A stretch of 24,226 nt of DNA from a virus. The notes under the pieces are model-generated. The model was given only the letters and a program-made list of their open reading frames with translations. It did not search any database and had not been told where the DNA came from. Each line of letters starts with the position of its first letter. Position 1 is the stretch's first letter. The stretch covers positions 1-24,226 of IMG/VR virus record IMGVR_UViG_3300027714_000119. One strand, written 5' to 3'. Shown piece after piece: positions 1 to 5,538 of the stretch. The translations under genes were made by a program, and so were the position numbers.

Positions 1-66
1 TGGCTCAAACGTAGTGTTAGGTGTAGTTACTGCTGCCCAGTAGGCAGTGCCTTGTAGTATTGCCAT
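1..66 (-). CDS. 5' part of a protein, possibly phage ssDNA-binding protein (cut by window edge)
   Basis: The ATG at 66 reads leftward off the window edge and gives 22 residues beginning MAILQGTAYWAAVTTPNTTF. A strong ribosome site (AGAAGGA) sits about 7 nt upstream. The N-terminal pattern GTAYWAAVTTPNTTFEP resembles the start of phage DUF2815-type single-stranded DNA-binding proteins as I remember them. That assignment rests on a short match from memory, so the gene is well supported but its function is tentative. It lies downstream of the MazG gene in the same leftward run, with a 69-nt gap that holds only a weak promoter-like pair (TTGCAT, 17 nt, TAACAT). Confidence 0.55.
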   Translation of the reverse strand, partial: MAILQGTAYWAAVTTPNTTFEP

Positions 67-135
67 GTTACTTTCCTTCTGTTGGTTTAAAAAATGTTAT
101 GTGGATGTTACCACAATTAATATTGGAATGCAACT

Positions 136-465
136 TTATTTGTTGCCGTCCATATCTCCTTCCTTGACAAAGATACCATCTATCATCTTGCCCTTGCGAT
201 CCTTGATGTCATTGTAAGCATGATTTAAACAGCCAGTAACCGTCAAACCATTACGGACTATGATGTTGATTAACACAACCATGATGTCTCCAATGTCATC
301 AATAGGTGACTGCTCCTTACAAATACTATCGGACAGTTCACCAACTTCCTGTATAAGTTTAAGCACTTGATCCTTGTCGCTCGAACCATGAATAAGGTTA
401 CGGGCTAAGTGCCATGAAACTACCTGCTGTATTGCATGTTTAATATGAACTTCTTCTTGCATCAT
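136..465 (-). CDS. MazG-like nucleotide pyrophosphohydrolase
   Basis: A 109-aa protein of the all-alpha NTP pyrophosphohydrolase (MazG-like) family. Known members hydrolyse nucleoside triphosphates to monophosphate plus pyrophosphate, using Mg2+ held by acidic residues. The metal-binding signature is visible: E40 and E43 in QEVGEL, then D57 and D60 in DDIGDIM. The C-terminal IKDRKGKMIDGIFVKE stretch is typical of short phage versions. It starts with ATG ATG at 465, overlapping the stop of the upstream gene (ATGA), so translation is probably coupled; GGGAGA precedes it. Phage MazG proteins are thought to adjust nucleotide or alarmone pools during infection. The substrate here is unknown. Confidence 0.85.
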   Translation of the reverse strand: MMQEEVHIKHAIQQVVSWHLARNLIHGSSDKDQVLKLIQEVGELSDSICKEQSPIDDIGDIMVVLINIIVRNGLTVTGCLNHAYNDIKDRKGKMIDGIFVKEGDMDGNK

Positions 466-746
466 TCGCTCTCCCCCATCTTATAAATGTTGCCGTGCAT
501 TGTAGCGTACTGCTCAATAGCATCTTCAACAGCACTACGCTCATTCCGATCTACAAACTGTAGACTTTCTGTTGCCGAAACAGGATACCCTATTGCTTGA
601 ACAAACGCCCTGAAATGCTCAAGAAGATCCTGTCTGTTCAAGTCCTGATCATAGATAGAGAACTCTACTGCTGCATCACTAGCTTCATCATCTAAAAAAT
701 CATACGGGTTCGCTTTTAAAACTATATAAGGCGTATCTCTAATCAT
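462..746 (-). CDS. Hypothetical acidic phage protein, 94 aa
   Basis: A small acidic protein I cannot assign. It has an N-terminal beta-like stretch (TPYIVLKANPYDF) and a predicted helix DLLEHFRAFVQAIGYPV, followed by a short strand (LQFVD) and a C-terminal helix. I choose the ATG at 746, whose A overlaps the stop of the upstream gene (TGATG), rather than the in-frame GTG at 749; GAGGAAG lies 7-8 nt upstream. The 3' end overlaps the MazG gene start by 4 nt. The tight coupling on both sides suggests it is co-expressed with MazG. Confidence 0.7.
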   Translation of the reverse strand: MIRDTPYIVLKANPYDFLDDEASDAAVEFSIYDQDLNRQDLLEHFRAFVQAIGYPVSATESLQFVDRNERSAVEDAIEQYATMHGNIYKMGESE

Positions 747-940
747 CACTTCTTCCTCATGCTAACCACTGTGTCGTACTCAGTGCTGTCGATTATGAAT
801 TTAATTACAGCTTGCTCTCTGACATTATACATTGAACATGCTGTACTGAGTGGAACCTTTCCCTCTACTACATCTGTTGCGGCCTTCGCTGTTGCTATAG
901 CTTCGGCACTAGGATTACCTGACATGCTTTCTGCAAACAT
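746..940 (-). CDS. Small helical protein with possible helix-turn-helix, 64 aa
   Basis: A 64-aa protein with an alanine-rich N-terminal helix (AEAIATAKAATDVVEG) and a segment STACSMYNVREQAVIKFI that has the spacing of a helix-turn-helix (sense helix followed by NVREQAVIKFI). DNA binding is only an inference. The ATG at 940 is preceded by GAGGTG, which itself overlaps the end of the upstream 58-aa gene. It is probably part of one leftward operon with the genes on both sides. Confidence 0.6.
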   Translation of the reverse strand: MFAESMSGNPSAEAIATAKAATDVVEGKVPLSTACSMYNVREQAVIKFIIDSTEYDTVVSMRKK

Positions 941-948
941 ACATCACC

Positions 949-1125
949 TCATGTTAATAAAAGTAATACAACTGTTAGGACATAGAAGATACCAAAGATC
1001 ACAATGAATCTAGCGATCCTTACCTTCACGGGTGGTGCGGGATATTGCTCCAACACATTAGTCTTCACCCACTCTACCATCGCGGGGAAGATCCCGCTTA
1101 GAATTTCCTTTACTTTCTTGATCAT
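949..1125 (-). CDS. Small single-pass membrane protein, 58 aa
   Basis: This short gene has ATG at 1125, stop TGA at 949-951, and a textbook AAGGAG ribosome site 7 nt upstream. The product begins MIKKVKEILSGIFPAMVEWV and ends in a strongly hydrophobic segment (about residues 41-57, IVIFGIFYVLTVVLLLL) preceded by basic residues K34, R36 and R39. This predicts one C-terminal transmembrane helix with the N-terminus in the cytoplasm. Its first 68 nt overlap the 3' end of the upstream 59-aa gene in another frame. Function is unknown; membrane-active phage mini-proteins may act in exclusion or host takeover, but nothing here proves it. Confidence 0.65.
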   Translation of the reverse strand: MIKKVKEILSGIFPAMVEWVKTNVLEQYPAPPVKVRIARFIVIFGIFYVLTVVLLLLT

Positions 1126-1237
1126 CTTTTAACTCCTTAAATTTCTTTCTGAATATAGCATCGAAGTTACTGTTGAACTTGTCAGCATTAGTCTTACGTT
1201 GTCTATCTCCTTTGCCACCATGCGTAGCATTACTCAT
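1058..1237 (-). CDS. Small basic protein with FDAIF motif, 59 aa
   Basis: A 59-aa very hydrophilic protein starting MSNATHGGKGDRQRKTNADK and containing NSNFDAIFRKKFKEL near residues 28-42. The MSxATHGGKG opening recurs, as I recall, among small phage proteins of unknown function. The NFDAIFRKK segment is close to NWDAIFGKK in the 57-aa protein at 17911-18084 on the other arm. ATG is at 1237; the upstream ribosome site is modest (AAGG/AGGTG). The last 68 nt overlap the next gene downstream (949-1125). It is probably disordered apart from the helix around the motif. Function is unknown. Confidence 0.6.
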   Translation of the reverse strand: MSNATHGGKGDRQRKTNADKFNSNFDAIFRKKFKELKDDQESKGNSKRDLPRDGRVGED

Positions 1238-1245
1238 AGTTGCAC

Positions 1246-1446
1246 CTACCTTGAAGGGATTTCAAGTTTCTTAGGTATCCATTCAAAGTGACCTGTCTTT
1301 GGCGAGAACCTAGCGCACTCAGTTTGAGCAGCATCATAACTCCAATTGTTCTGGACTGATATTGCCATCAGCATTGAACCACCCAACAGACCGAAAGAAA
1401 AGGCAATCACTGCTAAACCTATATTAAAATTAGATGTATCAGGCAT
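1246..1446 (-). CDS. Small N-terminally anchored membrane protein, 66 aa
   Basis: A 66-aa protein with a clear transmembrane segment near its N-terminus (about residues 7-29, IGLAVIAFSFGLLGGSMLMA) and a soluble tail containing ECARFSPKTGHFEWIPKK. I prefer the ATG at 1446 because AAGGAG lies 7 nt before it. The ATG at 1452 would add two residues but leaves almost no spacing from that site. The start overlaps the end of the upstream gene. The tail, with a single Cys and an SPKTGxFEW stretch, looks like a small beta element. Function is unknown. Confidence 0.6.
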   Translation of the reverse strand: MPDTSNFNIGLAVIAFSFGLLGGSMLMAISVQNNWSYDAAQTECARFSPKTGHFEWIPKKLEIPSR

Positions 1447-1702
1447 CTTCATTCTCCTTAACTATTGCCGGATGTTCCCGCTGTAAGCGAAGCCAGTCTT
1501 CTCTGCTTGGAGAAGGTGGTGACAGACTAGAATCACTCACCATATGTAGATCAAAGTGTATACTGATCTCATCATACAGTGCTTCCATAGACTCTACCTC
1601 ATCGCAGTTTGGCTCAAAGCCTTGTATTGATTCTAATGCCTGTGCATTGATCGAGACATCTCGTAACATCATATAGAAATAATCTTTACGTTCACTCATC
1701 AT
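1439..1702 (-). CDS. Hypothetical acidic protein, 87 aa
   Basis: An acidic protein (MMSERKDYFYMMLRDVSINA at the N-terminus) rich in E and D, ending in a PSREDWLRLQREHPAIVKENEDA-like helix. An in-frame ATG exists at 1756, but it would overlap most of the gene upstream. The ATG ATG at 1702/1699 directly follows AGAGGA and overlaps the upstream stop (TAATG), so I place the start there. I do not recognise a family. Confidence 0.6.
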   Translation of the reverse strand: MMSERKDYFYMMLRDVSINAQALESIQGFEPNCDEVESMEALYDEISIHFDLHMVSDSSLSPPSPSREDWLRLQREHPAIVKENEDA

Positions 1703-1905
1703 TAATCCTCTGGTAAGAAACACTGTCCAAATGTTATAACACAGAAAGGCAAACAAATTACTGCGCCTTCAAACTGTGCCGCCTCATACTTATCACTGTC
1801 TGCTATTGTAATCCATACTGCTCTGCTATCAGTAAACTCTAAGTCAATACCTACACCGTTCCGCAGATTGAAACTCAGGTGATAGTCTCCAAAGTTCTTA
1901 GTCAT
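1702..1905 (-). CDS. Hypothetical protein, 67 aa, beta-rich
   Basis: A 67-aa protein with alternating hydrophobic residues (LSFNLRNGVGIDLEFTDS, then VWITIADSD), which suggests a small beta sheet, and a hydrophobic C-terminal half (FEGAVICLPFCVITFGQCF) that may be a membrane or hydrophobic-core segment. ATG at 1905 overlaps the upstream stop (ATGA) and AAAGGAAAG precedes it. No family is recognised. The many overlaps imply a single leftward transcript. Confidence 0.6.
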   Translation of the reverse strand: MTKNFGDYHLSFNLRNGVGIDLEFTDSRAVWITIADSDKYEAAQFEGAVICLPFCVITFGQCFLPED

Positions 1906-2129
1906 ACTACTTTCCTTTTATTAAAGTTATTGATGTACTCACCAACAGTTAGGTCAGATGATTCTATTTTAGATGTAACTGCCACCCATTCCTTGACACT
2001 CCACTTAGCTTTCTCGCCTGCCACAATGTCTAGCACTGCATCTTGTAGCTGACTAGGTTTGTCTAGAATATAGCGCACCTTTCGATGCGCCAGTGAATCT
2101 ATACTAAAAGGTTTCGAGGGTATCTGCAT
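1902..2129 (-). CDS. Hypothetical protein, 75 aa
   Basis: A mostly helical, soluble 75-aa protein, basic at the C-terminus (NNFNKRKVV), with a central AKWSVKEWVAVTSKIESSD helix. It follows the DUF932 gene immediately: the DUF932 stop lies next to its ATG at 2129 and AAGG is a few bases upstream. It overlaps the next gene by 4 nt. I do not recognise a family; it may be functionally tied to the DUF932 protein because of this coupling. Confidence 0.6.
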   Translation of the reverse strand: MQIPSKPFSIDSLAHRKVRYILDKPSQLQDAVLDIVAGEKAKWSVKEWVAVTSKIESSDLTVGEYINNFNKRKVV

Positions 2130-2130
2130 A

Positions 2131-3096
2131 CTAAGCCGCCTTCATAAAGTAATTACTTTGAACAGCCTGACGTACTGTCTGCTGTCTGTCGTTCTGGATA
2201 GACGCAATGTTAGCTTGGCTTGTATCCCGCGAAGCACTTGCATGAGTTGACCAGTCAGTCAGTGCATTGTACACCGCCCAGTAGTTATGTCCAAGGCGTT
2301 TAGAATATACATTCTTATATATATTCCAGATGTATTCTAGTTGAAGGTTACGTCTAGGCATCTCAGCTATGCTACTTTCTATATGGACTTGGTTGTTCGT
2401 GCCGTCCAACAGACCTGACGTAGCCGTCCCACACTTCAACGCCTCTGCAAAGAACCTGAAGGCAGTCTCCATGTTGCAGTCTGTACCGTGCCACTTCTGC
2501 CAGAGGTCACGCTCATTGTGAAAGACCCCCAAAGACTTGGTGATAATCCTACCGCCCCGCTCAATGTCTAGTGACTGAGTGTGCTTGGCTTTATATACAG
2601 CCACCTCACCGCCCACAAATACCTGAAGATTAGTACACGCCATCTGTATTGCCGCCGCACTGATCATCAACGGCCATGTGCCATCGGTAGATGAGATAGA
2701 TAACAGGCTCAGAGATGCGCTGTCACCGTCACTGGTGGTGTAGGTATGCTCTGGCAAAGTGTACTTGACGAACACACGCGCCCCGTTATGAGATGTCCTG
2801 ATTGTTTCCTGCATGTTATTAATAGACAGGTCAGACCGCTCAATGATATTGCGGGTAACATCAATCAGATGCTTCGGTGCAACAGGTGCATACTTGTGGC
2901 CGTGAATACCTAACTCAGCCCCAGTATCGGTGCGATAGATAACAGACTTGGAGCTTTGATAGTTTACATACGCCCCCTCCCCTAGATTATACATCAAAGG
3001 CGTGACACCTATATCAAAGTCGGCTGATCCATAACCTCCATCTCTTATGGCTGTGAGTGCTGTGTTGTTTGCAAACATCGGTGTAATATTATTCAT
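2131..3096 (-). CDS. DUF932 (phage/plasmid-like TIGR03299-type) protein
   Basis: A 321-aa protein matching the DUF932 family found in phages and plasmids, with unknown biochemical role. Visible family features are an N-terminal YxxxxxVTPLMYNLGEGAYV region, a central beta-rich part (ARVFVKYTLPEHTY and SISSTDGTWPLMISAAAIQMACTN, about residues 107-156) and a C-terminal helical region ending in NYWAVYNALTDWSTHAS, typical of the ssDNA-binding-like DUF932 fold. The start at 3096 is preceded by TTGGAGA. A good promoter (3150-3179) lies just upstream, so this gene probably opens its own transcription unit running to the left edge. It is among the larger genes of the leftward arm. Confidence 0.85.
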   Translation of the reverse strand: MNNITPMFANNTALTAIRDGGYGSADFDIGVTPLMYNLGEGAYVNYQSSKSVIYRTDTGAELGIHGHKYAPVAPKHLIDVTRNIIERSDLSINNMQETIRTSHNGARVFVKYTLPEHTYTTSDGDSASLSLLSISSTDGTWPLMISAAAIQMACTNLQVFVGGEVAVYKAKHTQSLDIERGGRIITKSLGVFHNERDLWQKWHGTDCNMETAFRFFAEALKCGTATSGLLDGTNNQVHIESSIAEMPRRNLQLEYIWNIYKNVYSKRLGHNYWAVYNALTDWSTHASASRDTSQANIASIQNDRQQTVRQAVQSNYFMKAA

Positions 3097-3129
3097 TTTG
3101 TATCTCCAAAAATTAAGTTTGATTTGAGG

Positions 3130-3157
3130 TTGACAACATTTGAACCTGCATTATAAT
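3130..3157 (+). promoter_or_regulatory. Consensus sigma70-like promoter facing right
   Basis: TTGACA at 3130-3135 and TATAAT at 3152-3157 are separated by 16 bp. It points away from the DUF932 gene and would start RNA near 3164, reading antisense into the 3' end of the gene at 3266-3499. It shares its -10 bases with the leftward promoter, so the two should compete. A 15-bp hairpin lies just downstream. Confidence 0.5.
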
Positions 3158-3179
3158 CCTTATAAGGTTCCAAAGTCAA
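3150..3179 (-). promoter_or_regulatory. Promoter for the DUF932 transcription unit, with palindrome in spacer
   Basis: On the minus strand, TTGACT (3174-3179) and TATAAT (3150-3155) are spaced 18 bp apart. The predicted start is near 3143, about 47 nt before the DUF932 ATG. The spacer contains the perfect 10-bp palindrome CCTTATAAGG (3158-3167), a plausible operator. Confidence 0.65.
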
Positions 3180-3189
3180 CTAAGCTAAT

Positions 3190-3236
3190 ATTAGATCTTA
3201 TGAGTAATCTTTATAAACATTCTCATAAGATCTAAT
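3190..3236. repeat. Perfect 15-bp inverted repeat between two leftward operons
   Basis: ATTAGATCTTATGAG (3190-3204) and its exact reverse complement (3222-3236) flank a 17-nt loop. It lies after the stop of the 3266-3499 gene and before the DUF932 promoter. It may end or stabilise the upstream leftward transcript, although no clear U-run follows on either strand, or it may be a protein-binding site. Confidence 0.75.
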
Positions 3237-3265
3237 CAAGGTTTAAAAGGACTTTAAAGTACCAC

Positions 3266-3499
3266 TCAGCCCTCATCCTGCACCGCTTCTTCCTTGACTA
3301 TCAACTCTGCTGACACAGGTGTTGTCTCAACCACCATGATCTCAGACTTGACATAGTTCTTACGCATCTTAGTGTCGTTGGCATACGCCTGCGCTTCTTC
3401 AGGACTAGCCGCAGGTATCGTTATATAATAGCCCAACAATTCAGACATAAGAACTTTGTAGTTATGTACTGGTTGATCTAAATCCATTGCTTTTTTCAT
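3266..3499 (-). CDS. Hypothetical protein, 77 aa
   Basis: A 77-aa protein with a short beta/helix pattern: MSELLGYYITIPAASPEEAQ, where strand GYYITIPA leads to the helix SPEEAQAYAND, then a strand SEIMVVETT and an acidic tail. This resembles the many small phage proteins with a strand, an 'A-EEAxxxA' helix and a strand. ATG at 3499 overlaps the stop of the upstream gene (ATGA), and AAGGAG lies upstream inside that gene. It is the last gene before the 15-bp hairpin. Confidence 0.6.
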   Translation of the reverse strand: MKKAMDLDQPVHNYKVLMSELLGYYITIPAASPEEAQAYANDTKMRKNYVKSEIMVVETTPVSAELIVKEEAVQDEG

Positions 3500-3777
3500 G
3501 CTCCATACTCCTTATAGTCTGGATCTATTTTAGTTAGAGGTACTCGAAGCCATTTGTCCATAAGTATCTCTGACTCTGTACTCAGCTTCAGTGGCGTTGG
3601 TACTACCATCGGCGGTAACAACAGTTCATCTGTCATCTTACCGTAGCGATAGAGCCTAGCATTTATCCTGCCAATGCTTGTGCCACTGGCCTCTGAATAC
3701 TCCCGCGAGTTATACCACTTGCCTGTTACTAACTTTGGATGAGTCCCAAAGAACTGCACCTTCCTAGCTGTTATCAT
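3496..3777 (-). CDS. Small protein with possible DNA-binding helix-turn-helix, 93 aa
   Basis: A 93-aa basic protein. After an N-terminal strand region it has NSREYSEASGTSIGRINARL followed by YRYGKMTDELLLPP, which looks like a MerR- or HTH-type element: sense helix SREYSEAS, turn GTS, recognition helix IGRINARLYRYG. DNA binding is an inference. Start at 3777 has TTAGGAGAAG upstream. It overlaps the 3' end of a 44-codon gene by 14 nt and the next gene by 4 nt. Confidence 0.6.
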   Translation of the reverse strand: MITARKVQFFGTHPKLVTGKWYNSREYSEASGTSIGRINARLYRYGKMTDELLLPPMVVPTPLKLSTESEILMDKWLRVPLTKIDPDYKEYGA

Positions 3778-3898
3778 TTGCTTCTCCTAAAAAAGTTATT
3801 ATATAAAATAAACCACCGCGCTGTCCAATCTTATGCGCGTCTTCTAAAGTGTTGGCGTACTCCGTACACCCCTGCTCTGTCCAGTTGACTGCCCACAT
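3764..3898 (-). CDS. Small hypothetical protein, 44 aa
   Basis: A short open frame filling the gap between two leftward genes. ATG is at 3898, three bases after the upstream stop; the stop TAG (3764-3766) lies 14 nt inside the next gene. The product begins MWAVNWTEQGCTEYANTLED and ends GGLFYIITFLGEANDNS. The pattern of a strand, a 'TLEDAHKIGQ' helix and a hydrophobic strand is like other strand-helix-strand mini-proteins in this arm. The ribosome site is weak (CGGGGT), so coupling with the upstream stop is probable. Confidence 0.45.
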   Translation of the reverse strand: MWAVNWTEQGCTEYANTLEDAHKIGQRGGLFYIITFLGEANDNS

Positions 3899-3900
3899 AT

Positions 3901-4260
3901 CTAGTACCCCGCTGTTGTAGTGAATGTTAGGTTGCTTACTGCTTCATCAACTAGTCTACCTACCATGTCTTCTATTAAAGCTTCGTTATTCTCAGCACCA
4001 CTATCATCTTGTAGTTCACTGACTCTAGCATTTAAAGTATCAATAGATTCCAATGCAGTGTTTAGCTTCCATTCTAATGTCGCAATTCTATTAGCATCCC
4101 GCACCGCTACTGTCTCGTTTCCATGCGCTCTTTCTTTTAGAGCATCAGCTTTCTCACTCAGCTTCCGAATAAAACTCTCTCGATAATTCACATCGACTTG
4201 AATTCTATCATCGAGATATTTCTTTATTACTACGTCTAGTTCCTGCATTAAGTTATTCAT
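3901..4260 (-). CDS. Coiled-coil hypothetical protein, 119 aa
   Basis: A highly charged, mostly helical protein. A coiled coil is suggested by RESFIRKLSEKADALKERAH and then DANRIATLEWKLNTALESID continuing into TLNARVSELQDD, with hydrophobic residues at heptad-like spacing over about residues 25-88. ATG at 4260 immediately follows the stop of the mom-like gene, with TTGGAGA 7 nt upstream; that ribosome site lies inside the last codons of mom, so the two are linked. Function is unknown. Confidence 0.65.
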   Translation of the reverse strand: MNNLMQELDVVIKKYLDDRIQVDVNYRESFIRKLSEKADALKERAHGNETVAVRDANRIATLEWKLNTALESIDTLNARVSELQDDSGAENNEALIEDMVGRLVDEAVSNLTFTTTAGY

Positions 4261-4261
4261 T

Positions 4262-4867
4262 TCACTTCTCCAATTTTAAGTTTGATTGCCCGCCTAACAT
4301 TAATGCTTTTGGGTAAGGTTGAATCGCATAGTTTAACGATTTTATGTACATTTTCTTTTGTTTTTTACTGCAAACAAAAATAACATACCGATGTTTTGGA
4401 CTCCTGTAAACCCTGTTTTGCTTGTCTCCTAAACTATGTCTACTATGCTTTCCGTTTGCGGACGCTTGGTCTGTCCTCCCTTTGGTTGTGCCTGTAAATA
4501 AAAAGTTAGTAGCTTGATACACTACGCCACAATGGTTCTGAGCGGTGTCGGCATAGCTAACTACTATTTTAGGTTTCGGTAACAGCTTTAGCGAGTTACT
4601 TATAAGGTAGCTTGCTTCGTTTTTCTCGTTGTTTATCAGCACTAACCTGTTTAACTCAATGACATCTTGTTTATATTCAACTCCGCAAATCCCTTTGCAT
4701 AGAAAAGGTGACGCAGGTGATCCGTAAGTGACAATGCCAATGATTTTATTGTCTTTAAATAAACCATAAGCAAAAGAAATAGAAGGCATCCGTCCTGCAT
4801 AATGCACGTTTAAAATTAAATCTTTTGTTTGCTCATAGGATATCTGTTTAATCTCTAAATCTTTCAT
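4262..4867 (-). CDS. mom: Mom-family DNA adenine modification protein
   Basis: A 201-aa protein of the phage Mu Mom family, a GNAT-like fold that converts adenine in DNA to N6-carbamoylmethyladenine and so blocks host restriction enzymes. Family signatures are in order: HYAGRMPSISFAYGLF (H22, Y23) near the N-terminus, TYGSPASPF (47-55), the EL-N-R motif (E71, N73, R74), SYADTAQNH (S104 to H112) followed by GVVYQATNF (114-122), and a basic C-terminal part with KHRYVIF. Length is near that of Mu Mom. The gene is bounded by an imperfect 38-bp direct repeat (4269-4306, 4879-4916). Mu mom expression is tightly controlled; here it has only a weak GGAAT ribosome site, which fits low expression. Family assignment is firm; enzymatic activity is inferred. 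Confidence 0.85.
   Translation of the reverse strand: MKDLEIKQISYEQTKDLILNVHYAGRMPSISFAYGLFKDNKIIGIVTYGSPASPFLCKGICGVEYKQDVIELNRLVLINNEKNEASYLISNSLKLLPKPKIVVSYADTAQNHCGVVYQATNFLFTGTTKGRTDQASANGKHSRHSLGDKQNRVYRSPKHRYVIFVCSKKQKKMYIKSLNYAIQPYPKALMLGGQSNLKLEK
4269..4306. repeat. Direct repeat, copy 1, at the 3' end of mom
   Basis: A 38-bp segment matching 4879-4916 at 33 of 38 positions. It encodes the last residues of Mom (ALMLGGQSNLKLE) and supplies the ribosome site of the next gene. Spacing between copies is 610 bp, the length of mom plus 4. Confidence 0.8.
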
Positions 4868-4878
4868 GCTAATACCAT

Positions 4879-4916
4879 TCCAATTTTAAGTTTAATCACC
4901 CGACTAACATCAATGC
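4879..4916. repeat. Direct repeat, copy 2, just upstream of mom
   Basis: The partner of 4269-4306 (33/38). It covers the last codons (ALMLVG, stop) of the 67-aa gene at 4896-5099 plus the untranslated leader before mom. The pair looks like a duplication that brackets mom. Confidence 0.8.
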
Positions 4917-5099
4917 CTTGAGTGCTGACTCATATGACATAAACAATGGACTACCGTAATTGTCCTGACCCACGTAATAGCTATTAGCTATAGGTTCGTG
5001 AGCCGCCCAAGCTTCTTTACTTACACCATGCACATGATACATGGGTACTACCCTACCTTTGTCGTAAACTTGTACAAGATCAATTGACATCATGCTCAT
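4896..5099 (-). CDS. Hypothetical protein, 67 aa
   Basis: A 67-aa soluble protein (IDLVQVYDKGRVVPMYHVHG, later NSYYVGQDNYGSPLFMSYES). I do not recognise a family. Its C-terminus KALMLVG is nearly the same as the KALMLGG near the end of Mom because both lie in the 38-bp repeat, which suggests that the Mom C-terminus was derived from this gene or the reverse. Start at 5099 has TTGGAG 7 nt upstream and an AT-only palindrome (5116-5130) 16 nt upstream. Confidence 0.6.
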   Translation of the reverse strand: MSMMSIDLVQVYDKGRVVPMYHVHGVSKEAWAAHEPIANSYYVGQDNYGSPLFMSYESALKALMLVG

Positions 5100-5115
5100 T
5101 TTAACACTCCAATAT

Positions 5116-5130
5116 TTATAATAATTATAA
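5116..5130. promoter_or_regulatory. AT palindrome TTATAATAATTATAA, copy 1
   Basis: A perfect 15-bp palindrome (7+1+7) lying 16 nt before the ATG of the 67-aa gene at 5099. On the minus strand TTGAGA lies about 19 nt upstream of an internal TATAAT, so this copy could act as a promoter -10. Confidence 0.6.
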
Positions 5131-5150
5131 GGATTCCCAGAGGGGAACTC

Positions 5151-5336
5151 TCAATCAAACAACCTGTACCAACTACGAAGTTCCTCTGGCGATATCACCT
5201 TAACTGACCTCATGTTAGGGCGTAGCCTTGGATGATCGCCGTACTCAGCTTTCACTTTAGCCTGTGCTTCCGCTAATGTGTCGGCCATCACGGTATTCCA
5301 ACCGCCCGAATCAAAATGGAATATAAAATCTTTCAT
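5151..5336 (-). CDS. Hypothetical protein, 61 aa
   Basis: A strand-helix-strand mini-protein: MKDFIFHFDSGGWNTVMADT, then the helix LAEAQAKVKAEYGDHP and a strand MRSVKVISPEEL. The layout 'FIFxFxxGGxNTVxAxTLxEA' is common among phage mini-proteins of unknown function. ATG at 5336 follows the upstream stop by one base (TGATATG), with GGAGAG inside the upstream gene acting as ribosome site. Confidence 0.6.
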   Translation of the reverse strand: MKDFIFHFDSGGWNTVMADTLAEAQAKVKAEYGDHPRLRPNMRSVKVISPEELRSWYRLFD

Positions 5337-5337
5337 A

Positions 5338-5523
5338 TCAATCTCTCCAATCTGGTGTGATAGTATCTATGGTGTAGCCTAGCTGTTCGATCAAGGCCAG
5401 TGCCTCCGGTGTTAATGTCTTGGTGCCTGCTATCTTGGCGAATGTCTCTGCGTTATTACACGCAGGATAGATAACCTTGCGCCCATAGCTATGCTTGACT
5501 GCAACCAGTATTGATTTGCTCAT
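5338..5523 (-). CDS. Conserved-looking phage protein, 61 aa
   Basis: A 61-aa protein reading VAVKHSYGRKVIYPACNNAE, then TFAKIAGTKTLTPEALALIE, and ending LGYTIDTITPDWRD. The segment 'VK-YGxxxIYPxCxNAExFAxxAGTKTLTxxAL' looks like a small family I have met in diverse phages, of unknown role. The single Cys (C22) and following helix could form a small alpha/beta domain. ATG at 5523 has TTGGAG 7 nt upstream and an AT palindrome (5539-5555) 15 nt upstream. Confidence 0.65.
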   Translation of the reverse strand: MSKSILVAVKHSYGRKVIYPACNNAETFAKIAGTKTLTPEALALIEQLGYTIDTITPDWRD

Positions 5524-5538
5524 TTTAATACTCCAATA

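Noticed and set aside
67-135. Promoter TTGCAT-17-TAACAT before the left-edge gene
   Set aside because: Only 3/6 and 4/6 matches to the hexamers. It is too weak to list as a feature without transcription data.
1703-1756. Longer N-terminus for the 87-aa protein starting at 1756
   Set aside because: It would overlap the neighbouring gene over its last 54 nt and lacks a ribosome site, whereas the ATG at 1702 follows AGAGGA and couples with the upstream stop.
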